Source: Phalacrocorax aristotelis
Taxonomy: Eukaryota > Chordata > Aves > Suliformes > Phalacrocoracidae
DNA: 64,000 bases
Direction of reading: 5' to 3'
Assembly (NCBI RefSeq): GCF_949628215.1
Contig: NC_134278.1
Coordinates: 34,490,115-34,554,114, forward strand
Shown here: in pieces, positions 1 to 11,445 of the stretch
Layout of the letters: each line of letters opens with the position of its first letter
Position numbering within the stretch: position 1 is the first letter of the stretch
Notes under the pieces: model-generated
What the model saw: the letters and a program-made list of their open reading frames with translations, nothing else
What the model was told of the DNA's origin: nothing
Database searches by the model: none
Position numbers and translations under genes: made by a program

Positions 1-258
1 TTATTGTATCTGGCAGTTGTGATATCTGCATGTACTTTTCCAAGCTTTCTTTCTTACAGATGTTTGTAAATAGTACAGGAAATAGGACTAGAATGTGATT
101 TGTTTATTTCAAAGAAACTTTTTTTTTCTTGCTACCATATCTGAAAAGCCACAGACAATTCTGTTGCTGGTTTTTTGCTGTAACAAGCAACAGTATTAGG
201 CCTGACTTATAGTGAATTCCCAGTTCATGCCCTGACTCGAGTTGAAATTTTTAAAATT

Positions 259-283
259 GGGGGGGGGGGGGGGGGGGGGGGGG
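259..283. repeat. Poly-G run (25 G)
   Basis: Twenty-five uninterrupted G are followed by a further G-rich stretch to about 307 (GGGGGAGGGATGGGAG). Such a run can form G-quadruplexes and is prone to length error in sequencing, so its exact length is uncertain. It lies on the sense strand of the DDX43 intron. Confidence 0.9.
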
Positions 284-1808
284 AAGTTCGGGGGAGGGAT
301 GGGAGTTTGGCTCCAAATTTCCCTAGGACCTGTGGTTGTTATTGTGGATGCTTAATCAAACTTCAAACCTTTAATTAGAACTTCACATAAATCTTCTGGT
401 TTACAACTCTTTGAAAGATGTTATGCCACTTACTGCAAACCTGAGAAGATGCTTTTGAAGAAGGAGGAAAAAAAAAAACAAACCCAACCAAGAGTTGTCC
501 CCTCATGATTTCTTACAGTTGCAGGATTTGGGTGGGGTTTGCTGGTTGTTTTTTGGGTCAGTTTTTTTTGTTTGGTTTGGGGTTGGTTGAGGGTTTTTGT
601 TTTGTAGAAAATATAAGATGACACTAGAGGTGCCTTGTTCTCTATTTTGAGTCAGCTGTTACCTCCATGCCTTGTGTCCTACTGCAGACTGCGAAGTTCC
701 CAAACATTTTAATGTGTGATAGTTCAACTGGGAACAGGTCTGAGTTCAGAAGAGAAAGGAGCATCCTTACTTTCAAGGGTAGCTGTTAGTCACAACACTA
801 TTCTCAAACTTTTAGTTGTAGCTGGTAGAAGGGAAGTATCTGTACGGGCAGGGTTTGTTTATTTTTCCTTATGACAATGAAAATACCATTACTTCAGCCT
901 TAAAACATCATGTAAAAGGGAAGGGAGAGCAACTGAAAACATGGTCTGGGTGTTCAGAATAGTTCCGTTTCGGAACAAGTAAGGTGCTTTTGTTAGCCAG
1001 ATGTTTTCCATGGGTTTGAATGTACAGGTCATCTCCCTAAAGAAAAACAGGCACAACACAAGATCCCTGCAGCATCATACAGAAATCTTTACATGTAAGC
1101 TTATTACGAAGCATGGCAGATATATTAGGGATCCAGGTGGGTCTCTGATCTCTGTAATACCTGTGATCTCTGTAGTACCAAGAAGAGTGTTACATATAAA
1201 TTACGGCATCTATCCTTTTGTGTTTTCTCATTTGGACTACCATACCCAGCTCATATGTTTAACAGATACACAGATTGTCCATGCAAAAATCTCAACAAGC
1301 TACTAGATGCTGGATATTACCTCAGCTGAGGTTTTTATGTTCCATATCCTGGCTTCTTCCCACTCTCTTCTTGTGCCTGCTCAAAAACCCCTCTTGCAAG
1401 AAACTTGCAATTTTAGTTGGGATAAATTCTGCTTCATGCTGTAGGAGAGGATCTGGTGTGATTCTGAGGAAGGAAATCATCCAGTGTTTCAACCGAAAAC
1501 TAACTTTGTCTCATGACTTCTGTCCTACTGATACAAGTCTATAGTGACTTTCAGCCAGAGAAATGCATCATTTTTTACTCTATTTTTAAACAATGTCTAA
1601 AACTTCAGCAGAATAGACTGTTCCATAGGCATCCTGTTCTGTGGACTCCTGACGGCCAGGGCAGTTGTTTACCAGTAAGAGCAATTCAGCACGTAAAATA
1701 TACACTAGCGAGCTGACACTTGTCCCAGCTTAAGGAGAAGTTGCTTCACAAGTTGGTAACAAATGGCAAGCAGTGTTGAACTATAAAGCCTGACAAAAGT
1801 TGAAACTG

Positions 1809-1840
1809 GAGGAATGCAGCTTGGTATGGCTGCATTCCTC
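1809..1840. repeat. Perfect 12-bp inverted repeat (hairpin)
   Basis: GAGGAATGCAGC at 1809-1820 is the exact reverse complement of GCTGCATTCCTC at 1829-1840, with an 8-base spacer TTGGTATG. It lies in the last DDX43 intron. The stem is too short for a normal microRNA precursor, and pairing does not extend beyond the 12 bp. Confidence 0.9.
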
Positions 1841-2981
1841 ACCTGTTAGAGCATTGCCAGGTCTAGGAAATTCTAAGGAGACTTAACAGTATTTAAATTT
1901 GTTTGCACGTGGACAAACCACAGAGGTTGAGCAATCATGTTAATACCATGCTCACACTCACTGCAGAAGCTTGCTCTCCATGCTGATCAGGAAACTGATT
2001 CTGGACTGGATATCTTCTACCTGCTGTGTGGCTACGTGTTGTAGCAGATTGTTGAAGCAGGCTGGTTTGGATAGATAAGTGATCTAAAACATCCTCTGAT
2101 AGTAGTCGCCTGTACTGCTTTTTTCAGAAAGCATTGTGTTAATGTCTGTGTTATACCTGATCTGGTTTAAGACGACGTGTTGGACACTGCCTTTGCGTGA
2201 TCTGTAAGAATGGTATATGGGGTTTTTCTTTCATTCAGCCATCAGTGTCACTCAACCTAATAAAGTCTGTCTGTAATTCTTTGTATCTGGCCTCAATCCT
2301 TATGCGCGTGAGTAACTCTGAGGTGACAAAGTGCACTGATGATACTATTCACCTCCTTTTCCACGTAATTACAAACATGCCAGAAGGCACTGCAGTAAGG
2401 TGGTCTTGTGACCTCCCAGTGGTGGAAGAACTGACCACTTTCCTCTGCCCTTCTTTTCTTGCCTTTTAGCTTTCTTTTATCCACGTGAGAACCTTTCCTA
2501 TGGCAGTGCTTTCTTTTAAGTACCAAAGTTTCTCTTCAGAGGCTCTGAAGACTTCCAAAAGGAATTTAATATCAATCGTAATAATGTAACATCCAAACGT
2601 ATAGAGTATGGTATAACCTTTTAATGACATTGGGCATTTTCCAGCTATTCATTATCACTGAAAGATATATATCTATCTGAAATACAAATGTTTTAATTAG
2701 ATGGTTTTATGTTGTCATCAGATATGGTGATACTAGCATACAAATGTAATTGAAGATCCAGGGACACTCTGCTGATTCATCTTCAGCATATTTCAGTATG
2801 ATTTTTATGTAAAAAGATTTCTTTATCCATGTCTGCAGAAAAGACAATCCGCAAAGTGATAGGAGCCAGATAAATAACAAAATCAAATCTGGGAACATAC
2901 AGATCAATAGCATTTTTGTAAAGCAGAGTCTAGAAGTTTAGATTTAAAACTGACCTTGTTCTTGTGGTGCTTTCTTATCAG

Positions 2982-3089
2982 GTAGTTCCTAATGAGCTTA
3001 TTGCAATGGCAGAAAGATACAAACAATTTCAAATCAGAAAAGAAATGGAAAAGGATATACGGAGACCTCAGAGAAAGCCCTCAAAATAA
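2982..3089 (+). CDS. DDX43: DDX43 last coding exon (partial gene)
   Basis: DDX43 (HAGE) is an ATP-dependent DEAD-box RNA helicase with an N-terminal KH domain, expressed mainly in germ line and some tumours. Only its C-terminal 35 residues lie in this window. The exon follows an AG acceptor at 2980-2981, is read from its first base (phase 0) and ends with TAA at 3087-3089. The peptide contains PNELIAMAERYKQF, then a lysine/arginine-rich tail with EMEKDIRRPQRKPSK. This matches the remembered human DDX43 tail (PEELVSMAERFK, then EMERKMERPQGRPKK) in position and character. The helicase core is off the left edge. Gene order (DDX43-CGAS-MTO1-EEF1A1) as on human 6q13 supports the call. Confidence 0.85.
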   Translation, partial: VVPNELIAMAERYKQFQIRKEMEKDIRRPQRKPSK

Positions 3090-3235
3090 CTAATCCCTTG
3101 AAGTTATTGAAACAAAGTAAGTGATTATGGATAGTGTTAGCATCTATGGGCTTGAATTTAGAAGCTTCTTTTCTCGGTTGATTGTTTTCTGTACCTGTCT
3201 CATTTAAATAAAATGCAGTTTAAAAAGTGGTCTAG
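3090..3235 (+). other. DDX43: DDX43 3' UTR with proximal poly(A) signal
   Basis: An AATAAA hexamer lies at 3207-3212, 118 bases after the stop codon, so a short 3' UTR ending near 3230 is likely. A strong splice donor (AAAGTAAGTG, GT at 3117-3118) lies 28 bases after the stop. A good acceptor (long pyrimidine tract then TTTTCAG, ending 3465) follows 349 bases on. Some transcripts may therefore splice in the UTR and skip this poly(A) signal. Whether that happens cannot be told from sequence alone. Confidence 0.5.
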
Positions 3236-5404
3236 AAAAGAAAACTAGATTAACTTTATATAGAAATAAATCCAGTTTTGTGCTTGGACACTTAATTTTT
3301 CTGAAGTGATAATTTCTTTTTTTTTCTTGTGTGATATGCATAACTTACAGCCATATCTACTGGTTAAAAACAAGTATTGTGGGTTTGTTTGGGTTGGTTT
3401 TTTGTCTTAGTTAAATGCAGTATTAATATATAAATGTAAAATATAATTTTTCCTTTTATTTTCAGAGAACTGGATTAGCAAATGTAAGCAATGTTTGTCA
3501 GTGTGGCTTAAAAATACTGTACTTCTGCATTGATATATATACACCACATCTGCCAGTGGCATGCAGAAGTATTTCCAAGGATAACTTAGTTATTTGAAAA
3601 CTGCTCTGTTTGCAGTAACTGATGTTTGCTGAAGCAAGTTTTAGGGTTTTTTTTAATTGTAGTCATTTTTGTTAAGACTTGTGTCTCAAGGTGTTGTGTT
3701 TTTTGAGAGAAGTCTGCATTTCCCCCTAATGGAGGAGAGCATAACAAGAAATGTGTTCGTGGGTGACTGGGGAAAAAAAACAGCTTCTACTTCTGTTCTC
3801 ATGGACGTAATTTTCTGGCTTAAGGAAGAAAAACAGTTTACTAGAGAAATGTTAACAACGTCATGAAGAAAAATACTTTTGAAGGTCAGCTTTTATTTCT
3901 TTCAGATGAAGCTGATTCAAATTTTACATTGGGATGTCAGGTTCTGTCACACAGACTGCCAATGATAATGGGGAACATTTTCACTCTTTGGAAGATACGT
4001 GGGAAGGAGCCATTCCTTCATTTGATGCTTGGTCTGAACTTGTGTTGACTCATGTGTCATATGAGTAAATGTAAAATTGAGTCTAGTGAGATGAGAATAT
4101 TGTAGTAAAATTATTCTCTAAATGTTCTTCTGGCCTTCTGTGGTTTTTATTTGCTCATAATCAAGGCGAAATCTGGGCATTATTTAAGCCAGTAGGATAC
4201 TTGGCCTTCAAAAGGTTGGCTGAAAATGGCTTCTTTAAGAAAAAGCAAAAGATGTATTTACTTACAGCACAGCAGCTCCCAAATGTTGTGTTTGCCACCT
4301 GTACAATTTTAATAATAGGAAATATAATAATTCTTAATTTTTCCTAACACTCCTCAACATAAGAAAAATTGAGCTGAATTCTGATTCCAAGAATGTCAGG
4401 TCCATGCCACATTTTGGTTTTGATAAGCTTTCACGAGGAACCTCTTCCTTCTTGGTTGTCATGGTTTTAGCTGGGATGGAGTTAATTTTCTTCACTCTAG
4501 CTGGTATAGTGCTGTGCTTTGAAATTAGCATGGAAAAAAACCTGTTGAGATAACACACAGATGTTTTGGGCTGTTGCTGGGTAGTGCTTGTACTAGTCAA
4601 GGACATTTCTAGCTTCCCAGGCTCTGCTGGGTGCACAAGAAGCTGGGAGGGGAGGGGGCACAGCTAAGAGAGCGGATTCAAACTGACCAAAGGGATATTC
4701 CATATCGCGTAACGTCATGCCCAGTATGCTACCTGGGAGGGGCTGGCCGGGGGAGGGGAGGGAGCAATTGCACTCGGGGTCGGGCAGCGTGTGGTGAGCG
4801 GTTGTATCGTTTGTGTTTCCGTGGGTTTTTTTTCCTTTTTTCGCTTTCCCTTCCTTTTCCATTTTATTATATTAACATTGTTGTCATTATTATCATAATC
4901 ATTGGTACTATTATTATCATTTTATTGTAATCATTAAACTGTGCTTATCTCAACCCACAAGTTCTTTTGCTCGTCCGATTCTCTTCCCCATCCCACAGGG
5001 TTGGGGGAGGAGTGAGTGAGCGGCTGTGTGGTGTTCAGTTGCCAGCTGAGGCTGAACCACGACATTGGTATGGGTTGAAGTTGCATTTCTTCCTACAAGA
5101 TTCCTCACGCAAATGCTCACTGGCACCATAACTTTAACTCTTGCAGCACATCAGGTAGTGATGGCTTCCTGACCAAAGTCCACTGAAAAGACTAATTTCC
5201 AAAGCAATTCTGAAGACTCAGAAAAGATGAGTTACTTCAGGAGCTTCATATTGTTTTGATACCATGCTCTGCTCACTGTTGCTGGTGATTGTCCTCTGCA
5301 AAAGGTCTTCATCCACCCAGTTGATCTGGTGACTCTCAAATTAACTCCAGTGACTTTTTTTTCTTTTGAAAGCAAGAGTGCATTTTGGATATTCTGCAGT
5401 GGAT
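3236..5404. other. Spacer between convergent DDX43 and CGAS
   Basis: The genes on either side point towards each other. The stretch holds a solo LTR at 4457-5064 and otherwise AT-rich sequence. Open frames around 3669-4048 have no recognisable protein features. No gene is seen. Confidence 0.6.
4457..5064 (+). mobile_element. Solo LTR of an avian endogenous retrovirus
   Basis: This is a 608-bp element beginning TGTCATGG and ending CCACGACA, with near-palindromic termini. It is flanked by a perfect 5-bp target-site duplication TTGGT (4452-4456 and 5065-5069). A second copy of the same family lies at 51228-51837, with long shared blocks such as the GGGTGCACAAGAAG segment. Both have an ATT-rich tract and a polyadenylation-like ATTAAACTG near the 3' end. 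The 5-bp duplication fits a class III (ERVL-like) family. No internal viral sequence is present, so it is an LTR left after recombination and a fossil. The clean ends and duplication suggest only moderate age. Confidence 0.9.
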
Positions 5405-5410
5405 TTTAAT
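5405..5410 (-). terminator. CGAS: Candidate CGAS poly(A) signal (ATTAAA)
   Basis: On the minus strand an ATTAAA hexamer lies about 360 bases downstream of the CGAS stop codon. It is a plausible polyadenylation signal, giving a 3' UTR of about 380 bases. Other weak hexamers exist nearby, so the site is tentative. Confidence 0.35.
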
Positions 5411-5768
5411 TTTAAATAAAGCTGCCATTTTTCACTTCACCCAGTCATTGATGCCTTTATATTTGGAATCATAGAAATTACATTCAGGAAATTAACTATT
5501 GCAGATTCTTCTTTACATTTGTAGTATACCTTGAAGATATTTTGCAGGTGACATCTACATTTCAATAGGGAAGATAAATATTACTTAAAATGTCCAAATT
5601 CTTTGAAGGGTTATGACTAAGCAGCATGACTTAGGCAATTTTCTTTTAGTGTTCTTAATTTTGTTTCATTTTTGTAGTATCCAACTACTGAAAACTGAAG
5701 CTCTGCACCTAAACTTAGTTTTAAATATGCAAATCTACATGATTAGGTAGTTACTGTAAACAATGTTT

Positions 5769-8700
5769 TTAATACCTCCCCTGAAAAATGGGGAATCTGT
5801 TGTTCAGTTGATATTGTATTTCTCTTGAAAGGAAATCACTGCTTGCTTTATCTTCCAGGCTGAGCAAGTTGTATTGAGGAATAAAAAAGTGTGGCAGGTG
5901 AGACTTTTGCAGGCAATCCAGAAAATAGCCCAGGTATTTCTGAAAGCAATGATCCAGGTCTCCCAAATGCCAGTCTGTGTCTTTTGGCCACGTGACACAC
6001 GAGTGAAAGAAAGCAGTTTTGACATGATACGAAGAGATTTTTTCCAACTCTTTTGTATATTTCATTTTAAGTTGTTCTAGAAGATACTTCATTAGCTTAA
6101 GACAACCTTTCCTGTTAAGTAAATGAGAATTTGTTAGGTGCTTTTTACATAGTCACTTCTAAATAGGTATTTTAAATATTTAAGTACACATTATTCATGA
6201 AAACAATAAAAATGTTCATACTCTTATTAGAATACGATTTGCAGTAATGTTTTGAATGGGCTGGATAATGCTTGAACTACTGCCTATGAAGTCAGGTTCT
6301 AGCAATGAAGGATTTCTACTTCAAACAATAGTGTCTGCACATGCACCACTTCAGCTGGTAGCTGCAGCAACACAGAAATACAAAGTGTTGGTCGGCAGCT
6401 GTCCTCCACAGTACAGTCTCCCGGCTGCAGATGCTACCGGTGTAACATGAACTTGGAGCGCAGTTTAAGATTAAAGCTGCCCTTTTGGCTTGGGTTTACA
6501 CTGAAGGAAGGAAATGCCACGACCTTCCTGTGGCACGCCATGAGGAGAAAAGGCGTATCTATAGCAGTTTATAAGTAGGGGCATAGCATGTCTGATAATA
6601 GTCATGAAGCAAAGACAAAGAATTATCCATTAGTTCTCTTGTGACTTTCTTGATTCAGTAGAAGATGTAATTAAGTAATCCAAGAAGTTGGTTTACCATT
6701 AAGGAAGTTCTGTACCTCACGTGGGTTTTCTTATTTCTCTTTGAAGAAATGTGGAAACCAGTTTGTATTGGAGTGAGAAATCACATTTTTTCATTGTGAT
6801 CCCATGCAACAGTTCTTTTCTCACCATCATTTTGGAAGTTGCCTTGATATGAGGTATAATTTTGTTCCCAAAGCTCAGAAAGCTGAGACAGACTTTTAAG
6901 CTGCTGGTGGTTCTAAACAGGACTGAGTTTGGGAAAGATTATTTAACAAATTGCCTTTTTTTTTTTTTGCTTTCTAAAGCAAGTCTGGAGTTTTAACCTC
7001 AGGTCCTGTTGGACTTGATGATCCTAGAGGTCTTTTCCAGCCTCAATAATTCTGTGATTCTGTGTGATTTGTTTCTGCCTCTTGTTGAGTAAATGCAAGT
7101 CAAACATTCAGCAAGTGCATGCGATGTCGTCCTGCTGTAGAACTGTGGTGCCTGAAAGCCTTATTCTTGTTCCCTGTTATGAGTAACTAGTCTTAGATAA
7201 AATGAATAAAATTTAAACTGAAACAGTGCTAGACAGTGCTAGCCTGGCTCACACAGGCTTAAAGTAAAATATTCACGTGAAGTACCAACCTGCAGCACTT
7301 TGGTCCATCAGATTCACAGCATGTCTTTGAGCTGCCGTGGTTGTTCATCATGGCCTTCTCAACATGTGAGAAGGAGAGTCGCCAGGTGTTTCCTAAAGTT
7401 GAGTACAAGATTGTTAGGTTGTTACACAGCAGCAAGTACTCCTGTCTGTAACTAGGAGAAAAAAGACACTTTGTAATGTCTTAATCTTAAATATGAGCAA
7501 TTGCACATTGAATTGCGGGTTTGGGTGGGGTTTTTTGTTTTGTTTTTTATTGTCTACGATTAGTTAGTTCTTCTTTAATTCCCCAGCTTCTCCACACAGA
7601 CAATTAGAATGTTGTTAATATAGGACATACTTAAAGCATCCAAACAATTAACTATGTTCTTAAGGATGTTTGGATTTACTTCAAGCTTAATTCTGAACTT
7701 TCCTGCGTTGGTTGAACATGATTTGGGAATTACACTAATCATAGAAATCTACTACCTTTGAATTTCTGTTCTGTATTATTAGCCTTACTGCATAACCATT
7801 CTGGTTTTGAATAAAAAAATCTTCACTATTGGTTTCAGTTTGTTTGTGCAAGTAATATGCTCGTTAGTTTGTCTCAGGTAAGGTGACTCTTCTAAAGCAT
7901 TTATTTTGCTCTTCTGGTAATGTTTCTGACAACAATGGTTAACATAGCTTAATCCCCTGGTTTTTTAAAACACCAGCAATCATTTTTGTCTTCCTTACAG
8001 AAGTTAGAGTGTTGCCCTTGCCTGTTTGATTCTGTTAATCTTTGCATTTAATTTGCACCAGAAGAAATAGCCTAGTAGAGCAGTGATAATTGATTTGGCA
8101 TTGTTAAGATGGGCATGCTGATAAAAAAAAAAAAAAAAAAAAACTGAACTCTTGTTGCTGCAATCATCGATTCTCATAATGCAACGACAAGTTGGGATGT
8201 TTCTGCAAAGTAGTGTAGGCTTGGTGTGATAGTGGTCTGGAGAAAAAAAAAAAATGTTGTAGTTATACCAGAGCTCAATGAGAAATAATGTATCTTGCTA
8301 GGAAAGTACACAGTTTACTTCTTGCAGAAATCTGTAACTTGCGTATACAGGGCCACTTACAGGGATGTTCCCAGCCTTTTTAGAAATCTCCTTTTAATTT
8401 ACTTCTTTGTCTTACAAAGCAAAGGAGTAGATGTTGCTGTGAAGTACAGCAGTAGCACAGGAAAGGTCCATTTTCACGTGTCTGACTTAGTAGATTTAAT
8501 ATAGTGCTCTTGGGAAGGGTTAGTGCCTGGCAGAGCGGTTCTGTCTTTAGATTTCGGTACAGGACCAGCAGTGGCACAAATCTGATGTTTTGTAGAGGGA
8601 TTAAAATTGTCTTTGATCTGGATATGTCCAGGGTAAGGTAAAGATCTGTACCTCGAAGGCAGAATACTGAACAGAAAGAATCTGGATACACTTTTTATAG

Positions 8701-11445
8701 CACTTGTAAGTGGTGAAGTTGTAAAGCTATTTCATAACTTAAGACATTGTCTGTATTTGAGGTACCTCTTAGAACCTTTTCTTTTTTGTTTTGTTTGGCT
8801 ACTAAATAAAGTGATTTTTTTCTGAATTCTCCCCTGACTTTTCTTCCCAGCCACTGTTCAATTTTGAGTCCATCCTCTGTGCTGGGTGGCCAGCTGTGCT
8901 GAACTTCCAAAGTCAAGATGATGTCCACTGATATTTGTGCTGGAGGATTTTTGATCTGAAGAGTTATTGCAGGGCTTCCAGCCTTTTTCCTTTTCACAGT
9001 TACTTCCACATCTAGTAACAAAGAAGAAATTGATTTTTTATATATATATAAGAAACTTTTTTTAAAGAATGTTAAAGTTTTTACTTAACAGGAATTTGTT
9101 ATCAATCAAAAGACATACCTGGGTTCAGTCACTAGCTCTTTATCCTACAGGATATGGATTTTAAATAAAACATTAAAAAGGCCTGTTCAAGGAGTTCCGT
9201 GAAATAAAGGACACTCTTTTTGAACTGCTGTGTTTGCCTGATCTACTCATGTCTACAGAATCAGAAATACAGTAGTGTTTTCCAATAAACTTCTTCATTG
9301 TTTGAAAACACAGACCAAAGAGATTTGGCCACAATGTTTCTGAAGGCTTTGGAGAAGAAAAGCACACTAAAAGGGGATAAGTTTTCTATGTAGATTGATG
9401 TAGGTAATGTATAAAACAAAGCTCTTCCTTTTGCTGCCAGGTCAGCAAATGGCTCTCTGTATACAGCAGATATATAGATTGTGTAGGAAGTACCAAGCAT
9501 GTGACAGAACCCTTGATATTCATTATTCTCATATGGAAAGAGGATTGCATAGCGGAGCAATGGGTTAATCACATAATATGCTTAGCTCTGACATATTTGT
9601 GGTGATTCTTAGCACAAGAGCAACCAGGGACGACCAGTGGTTACAGTTACATTGCTACAAAGAGAGAGTTGGCTGGGGGAAGAAAAAAATAAACAAACCC
9701 CAGTTTACCAAGAACAAGGCAACGCATATGTGCAGTGTACTATTTTTAGCACTCAGAGGTGAAGCTTATTCTCTCAGAACTTACTTTTAATGTTTTTTAC
9801 TTCTTGTTTAATAATTTCTCGTAGTGCTTGAAGCATTTTAAAAGCTGATAATTTTCCATCTTCATCTAAATACTTCAACAAGTACTTTTCTTTTGGATTT
9901 CTTTTGAATGTTAGATAATAATAGGCTCCAGTATCATCGCTTTCATCCAGCTGAAGTCTTTTAACAGGTATTACAAGCATGATGTCAAACTCATTTGGTT
10001 CAGATATCTGCAAAGTAGGAGAATGCAACAGTCAATGTGCAACTAAGGTTTTATTCTCTTTAGGCTTTTATACTGGTTGTGGTTGTATCTACAACAGTCT
10101 CAGTCTACAGTTCATGTCTAGTGTGAAATATGAGCTTATTTCCGTGCATTTGTATTACAAGATGGCTGTGCATTTGTGTGGAGAAGAGCAATTTACTGAT
10201 GGCAGTTAGTTTCCCAGCTTTCCAACTTACTATTTTTAAGAAGTTTCAAAATTATTGCGCTGTTCTGAGCAATTTATAACTGCTGATCTTATGTGCAAAA
10301 GGATGACTAAAAACCAGGTGTGGGGGAGGTGGAATGTATTGCTATGCCTGAATCTGGTTTTAAAAAAAAAAAAAAAAAGTCCCCATGTCTGACTTTGTTT
10401 CAGACTGAGCTGGAACCAGAAAAAAAAAGTCTTGCTATTCCTCCTGCTTTTCGGAAAAAAAAAAAAAAATGTACTAAGAATTGGCACACAGCCTTTCATG
10501 CAGTTTATGCCCGACTCGTCCTGCAGTCACACCGGGCACACCTGCGTGCTGTGCAAGGGGCAGGGGCTCGGGCTTGCTGCGGCTCTAAAGCGAGGCCTGT
10601 TCGAGCACCGTCTCTTACTAAATGCACCTATATTCATCTTCCAGTAAGTTAGCTCTTTTATAATTAATTGTCGTTAATTAACCAGGTAATCCTTAAAGGC
10701 CCTCCTCGGCGGGATGGGCCAGCTTACAGCTGTTCTCCAGCGGCAGGAGCACCGCGGAGCCGCCTTGTGCGAGCCGGGCTCCGGGGCCCCACCTGCACCG
10801 CGGGTCCCCGCGGGCCGCGCTGCGGCCCCAGCCCGGGGCCCGGCCCCGACACCCGCCCGGCGGCGGGAGAGGCGCTGCCGGCGGCAGGACGGCCGCAGCC
10901 GCGCTCGGCGCCCACCCCGACGCCCACCCACACACCTTGACGTGCTCGTAGTAGCTGCCGGCGCCCAGCCGGGCGATGGAGCTGAAGCTGCCGTCCCGGC
11001 TCCGGATGGCCTGGATCAGTTGCGAGACCACCTCGTTCACCACCCCCGACGCCTCGGACACGTCCTGGCGGCCCAGGGTGAGCCGCGACAGCACCTCCCG
11101 GAGGCGCAGGGCGCCCGGCGGGGCGGGGGGGCGGGCGGCGACAGCCCCGTCGGCCACCGCCGCTCGGGCTCTGGCGGCCGGTGCCCTGCTCCGAGGCGCG
11201 GGGGGCGCTTCTCCGCCGCCCGCCGCCGCCGGGCTCCTGACAGGGGAGGCTCGGCGCGACGGGCGCCCACGACGGACGGTGGATCCGTCCCTCCGCGGCG
11301 CCCGAGGGGTCGCGACAGCACCTGCGCCTCCGCCCCGGCCCCGCGAGGGGCTGCGGGCTGCGCCCCTCGCCGCGCCCCGGCCCCGCGGGGCTACTGGCCG
11401 CGGCCCCCGCCTGCCCCGCTCCCCTCTACCGCCGGCGCCTTCCAT
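5769..11445 (-). CDS. CGAS: CGAS, cyclic GMP-AMP synthase (complete, 5 exons)
   Basis: cGAS senses cytosolic double-stranded DNA and joins ATP and GTP into 2'3'-cGAMP, the activator of STING. Coding exons on the minus strand are 10936-11445, 9785-10007, 8766-9011, 7290-7392 and 5769-6111 (510, 223, 246, 103, 343 bases). All junctions are GT-AG, the phases agree, and they give one open frame of 474 codons plus stop. The nucleotidyltransferase GS motif [10 protein letters not shown] is at residues 161-170. Catalytic acids are E176 and D178 (PNEFD) and D274 (ISVDI). The DNA-binding zinc thumb is H345, C351, C352, C359 with the human spacing. Exon 5 carries the C-terminal helical part ([13 protein letters not shown]). 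The first about 110 residues are Arg/Ala/Gly/Pro-rich and not conserved, as expected for the disordered DNA-binding tail. I chose the ATG at 11443-11445 (MEGAGGRGE). An in-frame ATG at 11752-11754 would add 103 residues but falls in low-complexity promoter sequence. The gene shares a CpG island with divergent MTO1. Confidence 0.93.
7001..7066 (+). repeat. CR1 LINE 3'-end remnant
   Basis: The sequence TTGGACTTGATGATCCTAGA followed by a GGTCTTTTCCAGCCT block and TTCTGTGATTCTGTG is the diagnostic CR1 3' terminus. It lies inside CGAS intron 4, antisense to the gene. It is a short, 5'-truncated piece. Confidence 0.8.
8123..8143. repeat. Poly-A run in CGAS intron 3
   Basis: Twenty-one consecutive A lie on the plus strand between CGAS exons 4 and 3. 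No recognisable retroposed gene precedes it, so it is listed as a simple repeat. Confidence 0.85.

Larger units (their letters stand above)
1..2981 (+). other. DDX43: DDX43 last intron (3' part)
   Basis: This is non-coding sequence upstream of the last DDX43 exon. It ends in a pyrimidine-rich acceptor (TTCTTATCAG) at 2972-2981. I looked for the exon that should precede it, which in this family encodes the helicase motif VI region (HRxGRTGR), and did not see it. The window therefore appears to start inside the final intron. The stretch holds a 25-base G run, a 12-bp perfect hairpin at 1809-1840 and AT-rich unique sequence. Short open frames here have no recognisable protein content. Confidence 0.6.

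Noticed and set aside
1-2981. Penultimate DDX43 exon
   Set aside because: I searched for coding sequence of the helicase motif VI region and found none, so the window probably starts within the last intron.
4631-4930. Open frames inside the solo LTR
   Set aside because: They lie within a non-coding LTR whose ends and target duplication are clear.
9261-9572. 103-codon minus-strand open frame in CGAS intron 2
   Set aside because: It lies between clearly defined CGAS exons 2 and 3, is not needed for the continuous 474-residue frame, and has no recognisable cGAS or other domain.
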